A DNA stretch of 64,000 nucleotides from Maricaulis sp963975345 (GCF_963975345.1 NZ_CAXBGE010000010.1:1-64000); one strand, 5' to 3'; numbered from the stretch's first letter, positions 25,025 to 34,202 are shown. Program-made: numbers and translations. Notes: generated from the sequence alone by a model not told the origin.

Positions 25025-25636
25025 ATGCACCGGCGAATCCCCAACATATTGACGATCTTGCGCATTCTTTTGGCGCTCAGCGGCGCGGCCGCCCTGTGGA
25101 CCTCCTATGACTGGTCACAGACCGGGCTGGTGCCACTCTGGCTCGGCGATCCGATGGTGGCAGCGCGTTCGTTGGCGGCCTTTGCACTGATCGCTTTCAT
25201 CATCGCGGCGGCGACCGACTGGCTCGACGGCTGGCTCGCCCGGCGCTGGGAGGCGCACTCAAGCTTGGGCGAGATGCTCGACCCGATTGCCGACAAATTG
25301 CTCGTTGATGCCTATCTGATCGTCTACATGCTCATCCTCGGCACCCCGGTTGATATCGCCGTGCCTGTCTTCGCCATCGTCGCTCGCGATGCCATCATGA
25401 CCGGCATGCGTCTTCTTCCCGGTGCCGACAGCGCAGGCAGTGGCGCCGCGACGCTGGCGGTCTCGCCGGCGGCGAAGCTGAAAACCGCGCTGGCGATGAT
25501 CGTCGCCGGCTTCCCGCTGATCGCCCAACCGCTGGGCTGGCAGGCGCATGATTTCGTGCTCACCGGCTGGATCCTCGTCTTGTGGATCACCGCCGCGCTC
25601 AGCCTGCTCACCGCTTGGAATTATTTTCGCAAATAG
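25025..25636 (+). CDS. pgsA: CDP-diacylglycerol-glycerol-3-phosphate 3-phosphatidyltransferase
   Basis: A 203-residue membrane enzyme of phosphatidylglycerol synthesis. The CDP-alcohol phosphotransferase motif DWLDGWLAR followed by G-E-M-LDPIADK (residues about 61-86) supplies the metal-binding aspartates. Around it are four to six hydrophobic segments. It begins MHRRIPNILTILRILLA, typical of PgsA. The ATG lies four bases after the uvrC stop, with AGAGGTAG inside the end of uvrC as ribosome binding site. uvrC-pgsA linkage is common in bacteria. Confidence 0.93.
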   Translation: MHRRIPNILTILRILLALSGAAALWTSYDWSQTGLVPLWLGDPMVAARSLAAFALIAFIIAAATDWLDGWLARRWEAHSSLGEMLDPIADKLLVDAYLIVYMLILGTPVDIAVPVFAIVARDAIMTGMRLLPGADSAGSGAATLAVSPAAKLKTALAMIVAGFPLIAQPLGWQAHDFVLTGWILVLWITAALSLLTAWNYFRK

Positions 25637-25715
25637 ACACGACGGAAATGCGAGCGATACCTTGAGCAAGTGGCCCACGCAGGCCATGCTGGCGTGATCG
25701 GTTTTGGGAGATGGC

Positions 25716-26417
25716 ATGGGCGAGAGTGCTGGCGACGAAGCCCACATCCTGGTGGTCGATGATGATGACCGGATCCGGGCCCTCCTGAAGCGCTTCCTGC
25801 AGGGTCGCGGCTTTCGCGTCTCGACGGCACCGAATGCGATCAAGGCCCTCTCGACGCTGAACTCGCTGAGTTTTGACCTGTTGATCCTGGATGTCATGAT
25901 GCCGGGCATGAACGGGTTCGAACTGACAACGGCGATCCGCAAGCATGCCGAAACGCCGATCATCCTGCTCACCGCGCGCGGCGATGCGGAAGATCGCATC
26001 AAGGGCCTCAGCCTCGGCGCCGATGATTACCTGCCCAAACCGTTCGAGCCGGAAGAGCTGGCGCTGCGTATCCATGCCATTCTGCGCCGGGCCCGCCCGA
26101 CCGCAGCGGCGATCCAGCGGGTCAGTTTCGGGTCTTGGCATTTTGATATCGAGCGCGAAATCCTGCAGCGGGCCGGCGTGCCCGTCCGCCTGACCGGCGG
26201 TGAAGCGGCCCTGCTCGCCGCCCTCGCCGCCATGCCCGGCCAAGTCGTCTCGCGGCTGACCCTGTCGGACCGTACCGGCGGCGGCGAGCGCGCCGTCGAC
26301 GTCCAGGTCACCCGTCTGCGCCGCAAGATCGAGGACGATCCCAAGGAGCCTATGCATCTGCAAACGGTCCGTGGTGAGGGCTATAAGCTCGCCGCCGACC
26401 CGATCTTCGACCCGTGA
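25716..26417 (+). CDS. OmpR-family response regulator
   Basis: A 233-residue transcription factor: receiver domain (acidic VDDDDR, phospho-acceptor Asp in LILDVMMPG, KPF switch Lys) at residues about 8-120, then a winged-helix domain ending VDVQVTRLRRKIEDDPKEP and TVRGEGYKL. GGGAG five bases before the ATG fixes the start. The wing is shortened (LTLSDRTGGGERAVDV). The kinase gene follows after seven bases. The pair resembles the PetR/PetP type seen in alphaproteobacteria, but I cannot name the regulon. Confidence 0.92.
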   Translation: MGESAGDEAHILVVDDDDRIRALLKRFLQGRGFRVSTAPNAIKALSTLNSLSFDLLILDVMMPGMNGFELTTAIRKHAETPIILLTARGDAEDRIKGLSLGADDYLPKPFEPEELALRIHAILRRARPTAAAIQRVSFGSWHFDIEREILQRAGVPVRLTGGEAALLAALAAMPGQVVSRLTLSDRTGGGERAVDVQVTRLRRKIEDDPKEPMHLQTVRGEGYKLAADPIFDP

Positions 26418-26424
26418 GGCGGCG

Positions 26425-27744
26425 ATGAGCGTGTTGCGCCGTTTCCTGCCGCGAGGCCTGTTTGCCCGCACCCTGCTGATCTTCGTGCTGCCGGTGGCTC
26501 TGATGCAGATCGCGGTGGTGTGGTCGTTCTTCGAGCAGCATTGGGAGACGGTCACCAGCCGTCTGTCCGAGGGCGTCGCCGGCGATATCGCGATGATGAC
26601 GACGCTCTATGAAGACGACGCGGCCAATCGCGAAGCCTTCCGGCGTCAGAGCGATATCGCGATGGCGACGATGCGGCTCTCGGTCGATTTCCGCCCCGGC
26701 GAAGCGCTGCCGACCGCGCGCCGCTCCTCCTTCTTCCGCACGCTCGACCGGACGCTGCAGCGCGCGCTGTCCGGCCAGCTCGACCAGAATTTCTGGTTCG
26801 ATACGACGCGCTATCCCAATTATGTCGACGTCAGGGTCGAGGTCGATGGCGGCATATTGCGCTTCATCGCCCTGCGCGAACGGGTGTTTGCGACGACCGG
26901 GAATATCTTCCTGCTCTGGATTATCGGCGCCACCACCGTGTTGACCGCCATCTCCGTCGTCTTCATCCGCAACCAGGTCAAACCGATCCGGCGGCTGGCC
27001 GATGCGGCGGAGCAGTTCGGCCGTGGCCAGGATGTGGCGCATTTCCGCCCCGCCGGTGCGACCGAAGTGCGCCAAGCCGCCCACGCCTTCCTGAAAATGC
27101 GCGACCGCATAAGGCGTCAGCTCGAACAGCGCACTGCCTTGCTCGCCGGCGTCAGCCATGATTTGCGCACACCGCTCACCCGGCTGCGGCTGCAGCTCGC
27201 TTTGATGCCCGACACGCCGGAACGCGAGGACGCCAAGCGCGACATTACCGAGATGCAGGAGATGCTCGACGAGTATCTCGATTTCGCCCGTGGCCAGGCC
27301 AATGAGGAAACCGCGCGCACCGATCTCAACGCGCTGGTCGAAGACGTGATCGCCGATGCCCGCCGTGGCGGCAGCCATATCGATCTCGTCGCCGGCGAGC
27401 CGATCGAAGCGGATATCCGCCCCGGCTCGGTCAAACGCTCGCTCGGCAATCTGGTCAATAACGCCCGCGAACACGCCAAAAATGTCGCCATCTCGATCCG
27501 CCGCGCCGAAGCCGGCCGCATCGAAATCCTCGTCGATGATGACGGCCCCGGCATCCCGCCCGACCAATACGAAGACGCCCTCAAACCCTTCAACCGCCTC
27601 GACGAAAGCCGCAACCCCAACCGCAAGGGCGTCGGCCTCGGATTAGCCATCGCCCGCGATGTCGCGCGTGGACATGGCGGTGAGATCCGGTTGAGCGAGA
27701 GCCCGATGGGCGGGCTGAGGGCTTGTTTGAGTTTGCCAGGGTGA
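26425..27744 (+). CDS. EnvZ-type sensor histidine kinase
   Basis: A 439-residue kinase. TM1 (LLIFVLPVALMQIAVVWSF) and TM2 (IFLLWIIGATTVLTAISVVF) bracket a short periplasmic domain of about 130 residues. A HAMP linker (RNQVKPIRRLADAAEQFG) leads to the H-box GVSHDLRTPLTRLR and an HATPase_c with NLVNNAREHA, DDDGPGIP and KGVGLGLAIARD. Kinase and regulator are an obvious pair in one operon. The signal is unknown; the architecture matches EnvZ/RisS-type osmosensing or acid-sensing kinases. Confidence 0.92.
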   Translation: MSVLRRFLPRGLFARTLLIFVLPVALMQIAVVWSFFEQHWETVTSRLSEGVAGDIAMMTTLYEDDAANREAFRRQSDIAMATMRLSVDFRPGEALPTARRSSFFRTLDRTLQRALSGQLDQNFWFDTTRYPNYVDVRVEVDGGILRFIALRERVFATTGNIFLLWIIGATTVLTAISVVFIRNQVKPIRRLADAAEQFGRGQDVAHFRPAGATEVRQAAHAFLKMRDRIRRQLEQRTALLAGVSHDLRTPLTRLRLQLALMPDTPEREDAKRDITEMQEMLDEYLDFARGQANEETARTDLNALVEDVIADARRGGSHIDLVAGEPIEADIRPGSVKRSLGNLVNNAREHAKNVAISIRRAEAGRIEILVDDDGPGIPPDQYEDALKPFNRLDESRNPNRKGVGLGLAIARDVARGHGGEIRLSESPMGGLRACLSLPG

Positions 27745-27778
27745 TGGGGGGAGTTACCCCTACCGCCTCCAATTATCC

Positions 27779-27865
27779 CACGTCATCCTGACGAAAGTCA
27801 GGACCTCGATAGACCGGGCTCCGCACTTGTCACGTCGAGGTCCTGACTTTCGTCAGGATGACGTG
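27779..27865. repeat. Perfect 31-bp inverted repeat between convergent genes
   Basis: Arms 27779-27809 and 27835-27865 are exact reverse complements (core CATCCTGACGAAAGTCAGGA) around a 25-base loop. Each arm itself contains a short palindrome (CCTGAC...GTCAGG). It lies between the ends of the sensor kinase gene and proC and could serve as a bidirectional transcription stop. Its arms look like a dispersed genomic repeat rather than a gene-specific terminator, because there are no T-runs. Confidence 0.8.
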
Positions 27866-27889
27866 TCTTAAACGAGCAAAGCCGTTCCG

Positions 27890-28732
27890 CTACCGTCCCG
27901 GAGGCTCGGCGCCCATTTGGCGGGAACGGCGTTCGGCGGCTGAAACGGCTTGGCGGACGAGTTCGGGGAGGCCGCCGCCGCCGCCCATCAGGACGTCGAT
28001 TGCGGCCTGGGTGGTGCCGCCGGGTGAGGTGACGGAGCGGCGCAATTCCTGGGGGGTCATTTCGGACGCGGCGAGCAGGGCGCCGGCGCCGATAATGGTC
28101 TGGCGCGCCAGTTTTTCGGCGAGATCGCGCGGCAGGCCTTCGGCGAAACCGGCCCCGGCGAGCGCTTCGGCGAGCAGGAAGACATAGGCCGGGCCCGAGC
28201 CGGAGACCGCCGTGGCGGCCCCGATCAGGCGTTCATCGGTGACCCATTCCACCGGTCCGGCAGTTTTGAGCAGGCGGGTGGCCAGCTTGTCGATATCGGC
28301 GTTGGCATTATTGGTGACGCAGACGCTGATCCCGGCGCCAAGGGCGGCGGCCGTGTTTGACATGGCGCGCACGATCGGACGCTCACCGAACATTGTCGCC
28401 AGCCGGGTCATGGTGATGCCAGCCATCAGGGAGAGAATCGCGCAGCCGGCCGGCAGCATTGGCGCCAGGGCCAGAGCGGTTTTTTCGAGCGCTTGCGGCT
28501 TGAGGGCCAACACGACCAGATCGCATCCGGCGAGCAGTTTCGCGGTCGCGGCCGGTGCCTGTTGCAATTGATGCTGAGTGATCAGGGCCTGAATGGTATC
28601 GCCGGGCACCGGGTCAATGATCAGCAAATCCTGTGGCGCGACGCCACTCCGCTTGGAGCGCAGCCAGCCTGTTGCCAAAGCGCCGCCCATATTGCCGGCA
28701 CCGATCAGTGCAATCTTGCTCGGGGTGTTCAT
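27890..28732 (-). CDS. proC: Pyrroline-5-carboxylate reductase
   Basis: A 280-residue enzyme for the last step of proline synthesis. The N-terminal Rossmann motif is IALIGAGNMGGALATG. The C-terminal dimerisation domain has the ProC signatures SGSGPAYVFLLAEAL and SPGGTTQAAIDVL. Its length is near the family norm (about 270). It starts eight bases after the YbjN-domain gene on the same strand, and the two are likely co-transcribed. Confidence 0.95.
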   Translation of the reverse strand: MNTPSKIALIGAGNMGGALATGWLRSKRSGVAPQDLLIIDPVPGDTIQALITQHQLQQAPAATAKLLAGCDLVVLALKPQALEKTALALAPMLPAGCAILSLMAGITMTRLATMFGERPIVRAMSNTAAALGAGISVCVTNNANADIDKLATRLLKTAGPVEWVTDERLIGAATAVSGSGPAYVFLLAEALAGAGFAEGLPRDLAEKLARQTIIGAGALLAASEMTPQELRRSVTSPGGTTQAAIDVLMGGGGGLPELVRQAVSAAERRSRQMGAEPPGR

Positions 28733-28740
28733 CGCGTGTG

Positions 28741-29244
28741 TCAGGCCTCACCGGCAGTTTCGAACATCGCTGCCGCGGTTGCTTCTTCGACATTCTTTCC
28801 ACCCCAGATCAGGAAATGGAAAGCGGGATAAAACCGTTCGCCGGCTTCTTGTGCCGCCGCAATCATCGTTGCCGCCTGGGCCGGCGAGACCGGCTCGCCC
28901 GTGGGCAGGGAAATCGCGTGGCGATAGACCACGCTGCCATCCTCGACCCAGACATCGAAATGGCCCAGCCAGAGCTTCTCATTCAGCCGCGCCACCAGTT
29001 CACAGACATCACGGAAGCGATTGCTGGTCACTTTCAGGTCGAGGCTGGAGCAAATATGCAGCGCATCCAGCTCGGGACGCCAGGCAAACCACATCTGATG
29101 GTCACGCCAGGCCCCGGGGACGGAAAGGTGCAGCTCGCCATTTTCTTCGCGGTCATAGGGGTACTGCTCGGCGATCACAGCCTGCTCGACAGCATCAAGC
29201 GGGTCAGAACTCGTCGGCGCGTATTCGTCTGACAACAGGTCCAT
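28741..29244 (-). CDS. YbjN-domain protein
   Basis: A 167-residue soluble protein of the YbjN/type III-chaperone-like fold. The central region (HLSVPGAWRDHQMWFAW, then LEALHICSSL-like LDALHICSSLDLKV and LNEKLWLGHFDVW) matches alphaproteobacterial YbjN-domain proteins that sit next to proC. The biochemical role is unknown; YbjN-like proteins have been linked to stress and motility. The ATG follows GAAGGAG closely. The longer frame upstream is Pro/Arg-rich and unconvincing. Confidence 0.83.
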   Translation of the reverse strand: MDLLSDEYAPTSSDPLDAVEQAVIAEQYPYDREENGELHLSVPGAWRDHQMWFAWRPELDALHICSSLDLKVTSNRFRDVCELVARLNEKLWLGHFDVWVEDGSVVYRHAISLPTGEPVSPAQAATMIAAAQEAGERFYPAFHFLIWGGKNVEEATAAAMFETAGEA

Positions 29245-29338
29245 GGCGTAGTCTCCTTCGTCTGCGCGGCGACTCACACCGTTAGTACGGTATGACCACG
29301 CCGCTGCAGGCGCAATTAAAAGCGCTGGATGCGCGGTA

Positions 29339-29662
29339 TCAGTTCGTGGATTTCGGGGACGCGGTCTTTGCGGCGGGCTTGCGTTTGCGGGTCGCAGGCT
29401 TTGCGGCCGCTGGCTTGGCCGTGCCGGTCGCTTCAAGGGCCGCGAGGCGGGCATTGAGCGTTTCGATCTCTTGGCGCGCTGTCGCGAGTGCAGCTTTCAC
29501 CACATCGAATTCCTCGCGGCTGACCAGATCCATATCAGCAATGAAGCGGTCTGCCTGGGCACGCATGGCGGTGCGCGCTTCATCGCCAACAGCCTGGGCG
29601 GCGCCAAAGGCATCCGTCATCAGTTCAGCGAAATCATTCAGAAGCGGGTTGCGCGTTTGCAT
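29339..29662 (-). CDS. ubiK: Ubiquinone biosynthesis accessory factor, UbiK/YqiC family
   Basis: A 107-residue protein with the BMFP domain: QTRNPLLNDFAELMTDAFG, an amphipathic helix that binds membranes, and a trimeric coiled coil (REEFDVVKAALATARQEIE continuing LNARLAALEA). A Lys/Ala/Pro-rich basic tail follows. In E. coli UbiK helps the Ubi complex make ubiquinone aerobically. The gene is divergent from lgt, an arrangement common in alphaproteobacteria. The ATG is used; a TTG one codon earlier exists. Confidence 0.88.
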   Translation of the reverse strand: MQTRNPLLNDFAELMTDAFGAAQAVGDEARTAMRAQADRFIADMDLVSREEFDVVKAALATARQEIETLNARLAALEATGTAKPAAAKPATRKRKPAAKTASPKSTN

Positions 29663-29767
29663 CAAAGAAAGCCATTAGTGTGTATCACAGTCGCCTATAT
29701 GCGGTGCCGAGCGCAAAAGCGCAACGCGTCCTTGCGTCACGTCTGCATCTAGTTTCCGGATACGCCC

Positions 29768-30697
29768 ATGCAATATTGCCCCGCCAGCTTCGATCTGATC
29801 GACCCGATCCTGTTCACCCTCGGCCCGTTCGACGTATTCGGTCTCGATTTGCGGTTCGACCTGCGCTGGTATGCGCTGGCCTATATCGCCGGCCTGCTGC
29901 TGGGTTGGCGCTATATGACCCTGCTCTCGCGGCGTCCGGCGATCTGGCATGCACCGGGCACCAAGAAGCCGAAATCACCCTTCACCGAACTGCAGGTCGA
30001 CGATCTTCTGGTCTGGGCGACGCTGGGCGTGATCGTCGGCGGCCGGCTGGGCTATGTCGTGTTCTATTCCTGGGAATACATGACGACCGGACTGCGCGGC
30101 GACATGATCATTGCCGACAGCGTGCTCGACCGGCTCGTCTGGTCTGTCGCCGGCATCACCCAAGGCGGCATGGCGTTTCATGGCGGGCTGATCGGGGTGG
30201 CGCTGGCGCTGTTCTTCTATGCCCGACGGCAAAAGCTCGACCTGATGCGGATTGGCGATGCTGCCGCCCTGGTGACACCGATCGGCCTGTTCTTCGGACG
30301 CTTGGCCAATTTCATCAATGGCGAGCTGTGGGGCCGCCCGACTGATTTGCCTTGGGCGATGACATTCGCCAATGACCGGCTGTGCCTGCCGCGCCATCCC
30401 AGCCAGCTCTACGAAGCGGCGCTGGAAGGGCTGGTACTGTTTGCGATCATCAATCTGGCGACCTGGAAATTCCGCTCGCTCGAAAAGCCGGGCCTGAATT
30501 CCGGTCTGTTCCTGATGTTTTACGGTCTGTTCCGGGCTGTGCTCGAGACCGTGCGCGAGCCCGATCTGCAAATGCCTGACTTCCTGCGCGGTCACATCAC
30601 CATGGGCATGTTGCTGTCGATTCCGATGATCCTCGTCGGCATTTGGCTGGTCCGCAGGGCGCTCAGCCCAAGCCTGGCCCCCGCCAGCAAGGCCTGA
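29768..30697 (+). CDS. lgt: Prolipoprotein diacylglyceryl transferase
   Basis: A 309-residue inner-membrane enzyme with about seven helices. It attaches diacylglycerol to the lipobox cysteine of prolipoproteins, such as the propeller lipoprotein of this window. Lgt signatures are GGRLGYVVFY, QGGMAFHGGL (catalytic His) and GRLANFINGELWGRPT, and a conserved late SQLYEAALEG. Length is typical. The next gene begins two bases after its stop, so lgt and the methyltransferase form one operon. Confidence 0.95.
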   Translation: MQYCPASFDLIDPILFTLGPFDVFGLDLRFDLRWYALAYIAGLLLGWRYMTLLSRRPAIWHAPGTKKPKSPFTELQVDDLLVWATLGVIVGGRLGYVVFYSWEYMTTGLRGDMIIADSVLDRLVWSVAGITQGGMAFHGGLIGVALALFFYARRQKLDLMRIGDAAALVTPIGLFFGRLANFINGELWGRPTDLPWAMTFANDRLCLPRHPSQLYEAALEGLVLFAIINLATWKFRSLEKPGLNSGLFLMFYGLFRAVLETVREPDLQMPDFLRGHITMGMLLSIPMILVGIWLVRRALSPSLAPASKA

Positions 30698-30699
30698 TC

Positions 30700-31788
30700 A
30701 TGATTGCCGACCGGCTGCGTGAACGCATCGCAGAAGGCGGACCGATCTCAATCGCCGCCTTCATGACCCAGGCCCTATTCGATCCGATGGAAGGCTTTTA
30801 CGCCACCAAGGATCCGATTGGCGCCGGTGCCGATTTCATCACCGCACCGGAGATCAGCCAGATGTTCGGCGAGCTGATTGGCCTATGGACGGCCCAGAGC
30901 TGGCTCGACATGGGCAAGCCCGACACGGTGCAACTGGTCGAGCTCGGCCCTGGACGCGGCACGATGATGGCCGATGCCTTGCGTGCCTGCCGTGCCGTGC
31001 CCGGCCTGTTGCCAGCAATACAGGTGACGCTGATCGAGGCGAGCGCTGCGCTCAAGGCGGTGCAGGCCCAGACACTGGGACCCAGCGGCGCCCAGATCCG
31101 CTGGGTCGACCGGCTGGAAAATGTCCCGCCCGGCCCGGCGATCATCATCGGCAATGAATTTCTCGACTGCCTGCCCCTCCGCCAAGCGGTGCGGCGGGAC
31201 GGGCAATGGCATGAGCGGCTGGTCGCGCTGGATGAAGCCGATGACAGCACCTTCGTCTTCGTGCTCGGACCACCGCTTGGTGTCGATGAAAACCTGATCC
31301 CTGAGCGGCTGCGCGATGCGCCCGATAATAGCTTGGTCGAGCTGCGGCCCGGCGACCGGCAAATCGTCGACGCCATCGCCGACCGGTTTGCACAGCATCC
31401 AGGTCGCGCACTGCTGATCGATTACGGCCCGGCGACCAGCGAGATCGGTGATACGCTTCAGGCGATCCGCAGCCATCAAAAAGTGGCGCCGCTTGAACAG
31501 CCGGGCACGGCCGATCTGACCGCAAGAGTGGATTTCGAATCATTGATTGCCTCAGCGCGTCAATCCGGGCTGACGGCCTATGGCCCGGTCGAGCAGGGCG
31601 CGTTTTTGCTCGGCCTCGGCATGGAGGCCCGCGCCGCCGCGCTGTCGCAAGCGGCGCCCGGTCAACGCAGCGTGATCGCCCGCCAGGTCTGGCGTTTGAC
31701 CGATGCCGAACAAATGGGCCAGCTATTCAAACTGGTCTGTCTCGACAGCGCCGACCTGCCCACACCGCCCGGATTCACCGCAGACTGA
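30700..31788 (+). CDS. SAM-dependent methyltransferase, MidA/NDUFAF7 family
   Basis: A 362-residue methyltransferase. SISIAAFMTQALFDP-like N-terminus (ISIAAFMTQALFDPMEGFYA), DFITAPEISQMFGELIGLW, the SAM-binding ELGPGRGTMMADAL, and IIGNEFLDCLPLRQ identify the PF02636 family. The mitochondrial homologue NDUFAF7 methylates an arginine in a complex I subunit during assembly. The same role in this bacterium is inferred. It is coupled to lgt, a conserved alphaproteobacterial arrangement. Confidence 0.9.
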   Translation: MIADRLRERIAEGGPISIAAFMTQALFDPMEGFYATKDPIGAGADFITAPEISQMFGELIGLWTAQSWLDMGKPDTVQLVELGPGRGTMMADALRACRAVPGLLPAIQVTLIEASAALKAVQAQTLGPSGAQIRWVDRLENVPPGPAIIIGNEFLDCLPLRQAVRRDGQWHERLVALDEADDSTFVFVLGPPLGVDENLIPERLRDAPDNSLVELRPGDRQIVDAIADRFAQHPGRALLIDYGPATSEIGDTLQAIRSHQKVAPLEQPGTADLTARVDFESLIASARQSGLTAYGPVEQGAFLLGLGMEARAAALSQAAPGQRSVIARQVWRLTDAEQMGQLFKLVCLDSADLPTPPGFTAD

Positions 31789-31856
31789 GTCTTTCGGCTT
31801 CAATCCGAGCGCTGCCTCTGTTAATCAGCCTCACGATTGACAAGGGGCCACACGCC

Positions 31857-32789
31857 ATGAAGTTGCTGTCCGGCACATCCAACCGGCCACTCGCCCGCGC
31901 GATCGCCGACTATCTCGACGCGCCGCTGACGGCGAGCGAGATTGAGCGTTTCGCCGACGGCGAAATTTTCGTGCGCATCGACGAGAATGTTCGCGGCGAG
32001 GATGTTTTTATCATCCAGTCGACCTCCTGCCCCGCCAACGACCATCTGATGGAATTGCTGATCTGTACCGATGCACTGATGCGCGCCAGTGCCCGCCGGA
32101 TCACCGCCGTCATCCCCTATTTTGGTTATGCCCGCCAGGATCGAAAGACAGGTGGGCGGACGCCAATTTCCGCCAAGCTGGTCGCGAATCTGATCGCCAA
32201 GTCTGGCGCCGACCGGGTTCTGACGATTGATCTGCATGCAGGCCAGATCCAGGGCTTTTTCGATATCCCAACCGACAATCTGTTCGCCACCAAGGTAATC
32301 GAAGACGATATCCGGCGTCACTATGATGTCGAAAACCTGCTGATCGTATCGCCCGACGTCGGTGGCGTCGTCCGTGCTCGGGCCCTGGCCAAACTGCTCG
32401 ATGCCGAGATTGCGATTGTCGACAAGCGCCGCCCCAAGGCCGGTGTGTCGGAAGTGATGAATATCATCGGCGATGTCGAAGGCCGCCGCTGCATTCTGTT
32501 CGACGATATGTGCGATTCGGGCGGCACGCTGTGCAATGCCGCCGACGCCCTGATCAAATGCGGTGCAATCGAAGTGTCCGCCTATGCCACCCACGGTGTG
32601 ATGTCGAACGATGCGCAGGGCCGGATCGCCAAGTCAGCACTGAAGGAAGTGGTCATCACCGACTCCATCACCGAGCTGCCCGGTTCAACGCAAACCAAGA
32701 AAGTGCGCCAGCTTTCAATTGCGCCGCTGTTGGGCGAAGCCATCCGCCGAATCGCCAATGACGAATCCGTCTCGAAACTGTTCGACTGA
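31857..32789 (+). CDS. prs: Ribose-phosphate pyrophosphokinase
   Basis: A 310-residue PRPP synthetase making PRPP from ribose-5-phosphate and ATP for nucleotide, His, Trp and NAD synthesis. Motifs seen are FADGEIFVRIDENVRG, the ATP-binding IPYFGYARQDRK, the His-containing LTIDLHAGQIQGFF, and the PRPP loop LFDDMCDSGGTL. AAGGGG precedes the ATG. PRPP made here feeds NadC, Apt and the 6-oxopurine PRTase encoded in this window. Confidence 0.96.
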   Translation: MKLLSGTSNRPLARAIADYLDAPLTASEIERFADGEIFVRIDENVRGEDVFIIQSTSCPANDHLMELLICTDALMRASARRITAVIPYFGYARQDRKTGGRTPISAKLVANLIAKSGADRVLTIDLHAGQIQGFFDIPTDNLFATKVIEDDIRRHYDVENLLIVSPDVGGVVRARALAKLLDAEIAIVDKRRPKAGVSEVMNIIGDVEGRRCILFDDMCDSGGTLCNAADALIKCGAIEVSAYATHGVMSNDAQGRIAKSALKEVVITDSITELPGSTQTKKVRQLSIAPLLGEAIRRIANDESVSKLFD

Positions 32790-32826
32790 AGAAACTGCCC
32801 GATAGCTGACTCTTCCCGCCCCGCAC

Positions 32827-32854
32827 AGTTGCGCGGCGTCCGGGGATCAGTTAT
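32827..32854 (+). promoter_or_regulatory. Possible promoter of rplY
   Basis: TTGCGC and TTATAG are spaced by 16 bases upstream of rplY. A hairpin GCCGCC...GGCGGC (32901-32922) then lies between this promoter and the AAGGAA ribosome binding site. The match to consensus is partial and activity is inferred. Confidence 0.4.
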
Positions 32855-32946
32855 AGCCCGCCGCTCGAAATAACACCGTGGCACGATGCCAAGAAAAATT
32901 GCCGCCCGCCTCGTCTGGCGGCGATTATATTTAAGGAAACAGGTCG

Positions 32947-33585
32947 ATGAGCTCCAACATCGTTCTCACCGTTGACGTTCGTGAAGGCACTGGCAAGGGC
33001 GCGGCTCGCGCTGCCCGCCGTGAAGACCTGGTTCCAGGCGTCGTTTATGGCGGCACACTTGGTCCGGTCGCGATCAATCTGCGTGGCAATGAAATCCGCA
33101 AGGCGCTGCTGAGCGGCAATTTCCTCTCGCACATCATCGAGCTGAAGCATGACGGCAAGAACCAGAAGGTGATTGCCCGCGACATCCAGTTCCACCCGGT
33201 GTCCGACAAGGCGATGCATATCGACATGTACCGTGTCGAAGCCGGCACCAAGATCCGGGTGAATGTCGCCGTTCGCTTCGAAAATGAAGAGGCCTGCCCG
33301 GCCCTGAAGCGCGGCGGCGTCCTCAACATCGTCCGTCACGATCTTGAGCTGCTCTGCCCGGCCTCTGCCATTCCGGAATACATCGAGGTCGATCTGACCG
33401 GTCTGGAAATTGGCGATTCGGTCCATATGTCGGCGATTACCCTGCCGAAGGGTGTGAAGCCAACCATCTCTCGTGACTTTACGATTGCGACGCTGCAGGG
33501 CTCGCGCGCAGTTCTCACTGAGCTGGACGAAGAAGACGGCGAAGTCGAAGCTGAAGTCGAAGAAGAAGAAGGCGGCGAGGAGTAA
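32947..33585 (+). CDS. rplY: 50S ribosomal protein L25/general stress protein Ctc
   Basis: A 212-residue two-domain L25 (Ctc type). The N-terminal 5S rRNA-binding domain has REGTGKGAARAARREDLVPG and VVYGG, and the C-terminal domain has LHIDMYRV-like MHIDMYRVE and HDLELLCPA. An acidic Glu-rich tail ends the protein (DEEDGEVEAEVEEEEGGEE). AAGGAA precedes the ATG. It is followed by pth 32 bases on, the standard rplY-pth-ychF order. Confidence 0.95.
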   Translation: MSSNIVLTVDVREGTGKGAARAARREDLVPGVVYGGTLGPVAINLRGNEIRKALLSGNFLSHIIELKHDGKNQKVIARDIQFHPVSDKAMHIDMYRVEAGTKIRVNVAVRFENEEACPALKRGGVLNIVRHDLELLCPASAIPEYIEVDLTGLEIGDSVHMSAITLPKGVKPTISRDFTIATLQGSRAVLTELDEEDGEVEAEVEEEEGGEE

Positions 33586-33617
33586 TCCTCGCCGGCCGAT
33601 CCTGAGGGCGGCCGACG

Positions 33618-34202
33618 ATGATGATCCTGGCAGGGCTCGGAAACCCCGAGCCCAAATACCTGCGCAATCGGCACAATGTCGGCTTCATGACGATGGACAT
33701 CATCGCTGCGGCCTGGAGCGCTGGCCCCTGGCGCAAGCGCTTCAAGGGGCTGTGCGCCGAACTGACGGTATCCACCGCTGCTGGCCCGAAAAAACTCCTC
33801 CTGCTGAAGCCGCAGAACTTTTACAATAATTCCGGTGGTTGCGTCGCCGAGGCCGCTCACTTCTTCAAGGTCGCGCCGGAAAATGTCGTGGTTTTCCATG
33901 ACGAGCTCGACCTCGACCCGGGCAAGTTCCGCCTCAAGACCGGCGGCGGCGCAGCCGGCAATAACGGCATCAAATCCATCACCAGCCAATTCGGTCCCGA
34001 TTTTCGCCGCGGCCGGATCGGCATCGGTCATCCGGGCGATCGCAACCGCGTCACTGATTATGTCCTGTCCGATTTCGACAAGCATGACGAGCCCTGGCTG
34101 ATTGACCTGCTTGACGCGATCGCGGATTCCATCGACCTGCTCGCATCAGGCGAGTTCGACGCCTTCCAGACACGCGTGACCCACAAGGCTCCCGCACCGT
34201 AA
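33618..34202 (+). CDS. pth: Peptidyl-tRNA hydrolase
   Basis: A 194-residue enzyme freeing tRNA from peptidyl-tRNA. The signatures are LAGLGNPEPKYLRNRHNVGF (with the catalytic His), LLKPQNFYNNSG, FHDELDLDPGKFRLK (catalytic Asp) and GGGAAGNNGIKSI. Two ATG codons are adjacent at the start; the first is used. It lies between rplY and ychF in the usual cluster. Confidence 0.96.
   Translation: MMILAGLGNPEPKYLRNRHNVGFMTMDIIAAAWSAGPWRKRFKGLCAELTVSTAAGPKKLLLLKPQNFYNNSGGCVAEAAHFFKVAPENVVVFHDELDLDPGKFRLKTGGGAAGNNGIKSITSQFGPDFRRGRIGIGHPGDRNRVTDYVLSDFDKHDEPWLIDLLDAIADSIDLLASGEFDAFQTRVTHKAPAP

Noticed and set aside
26350..27567. 405-codon frame on the minus strand within the EnvZ-type kinase
   Set aside because: Antisense to intact HAMP, H-box and ATPase motifs; no independent evidence.
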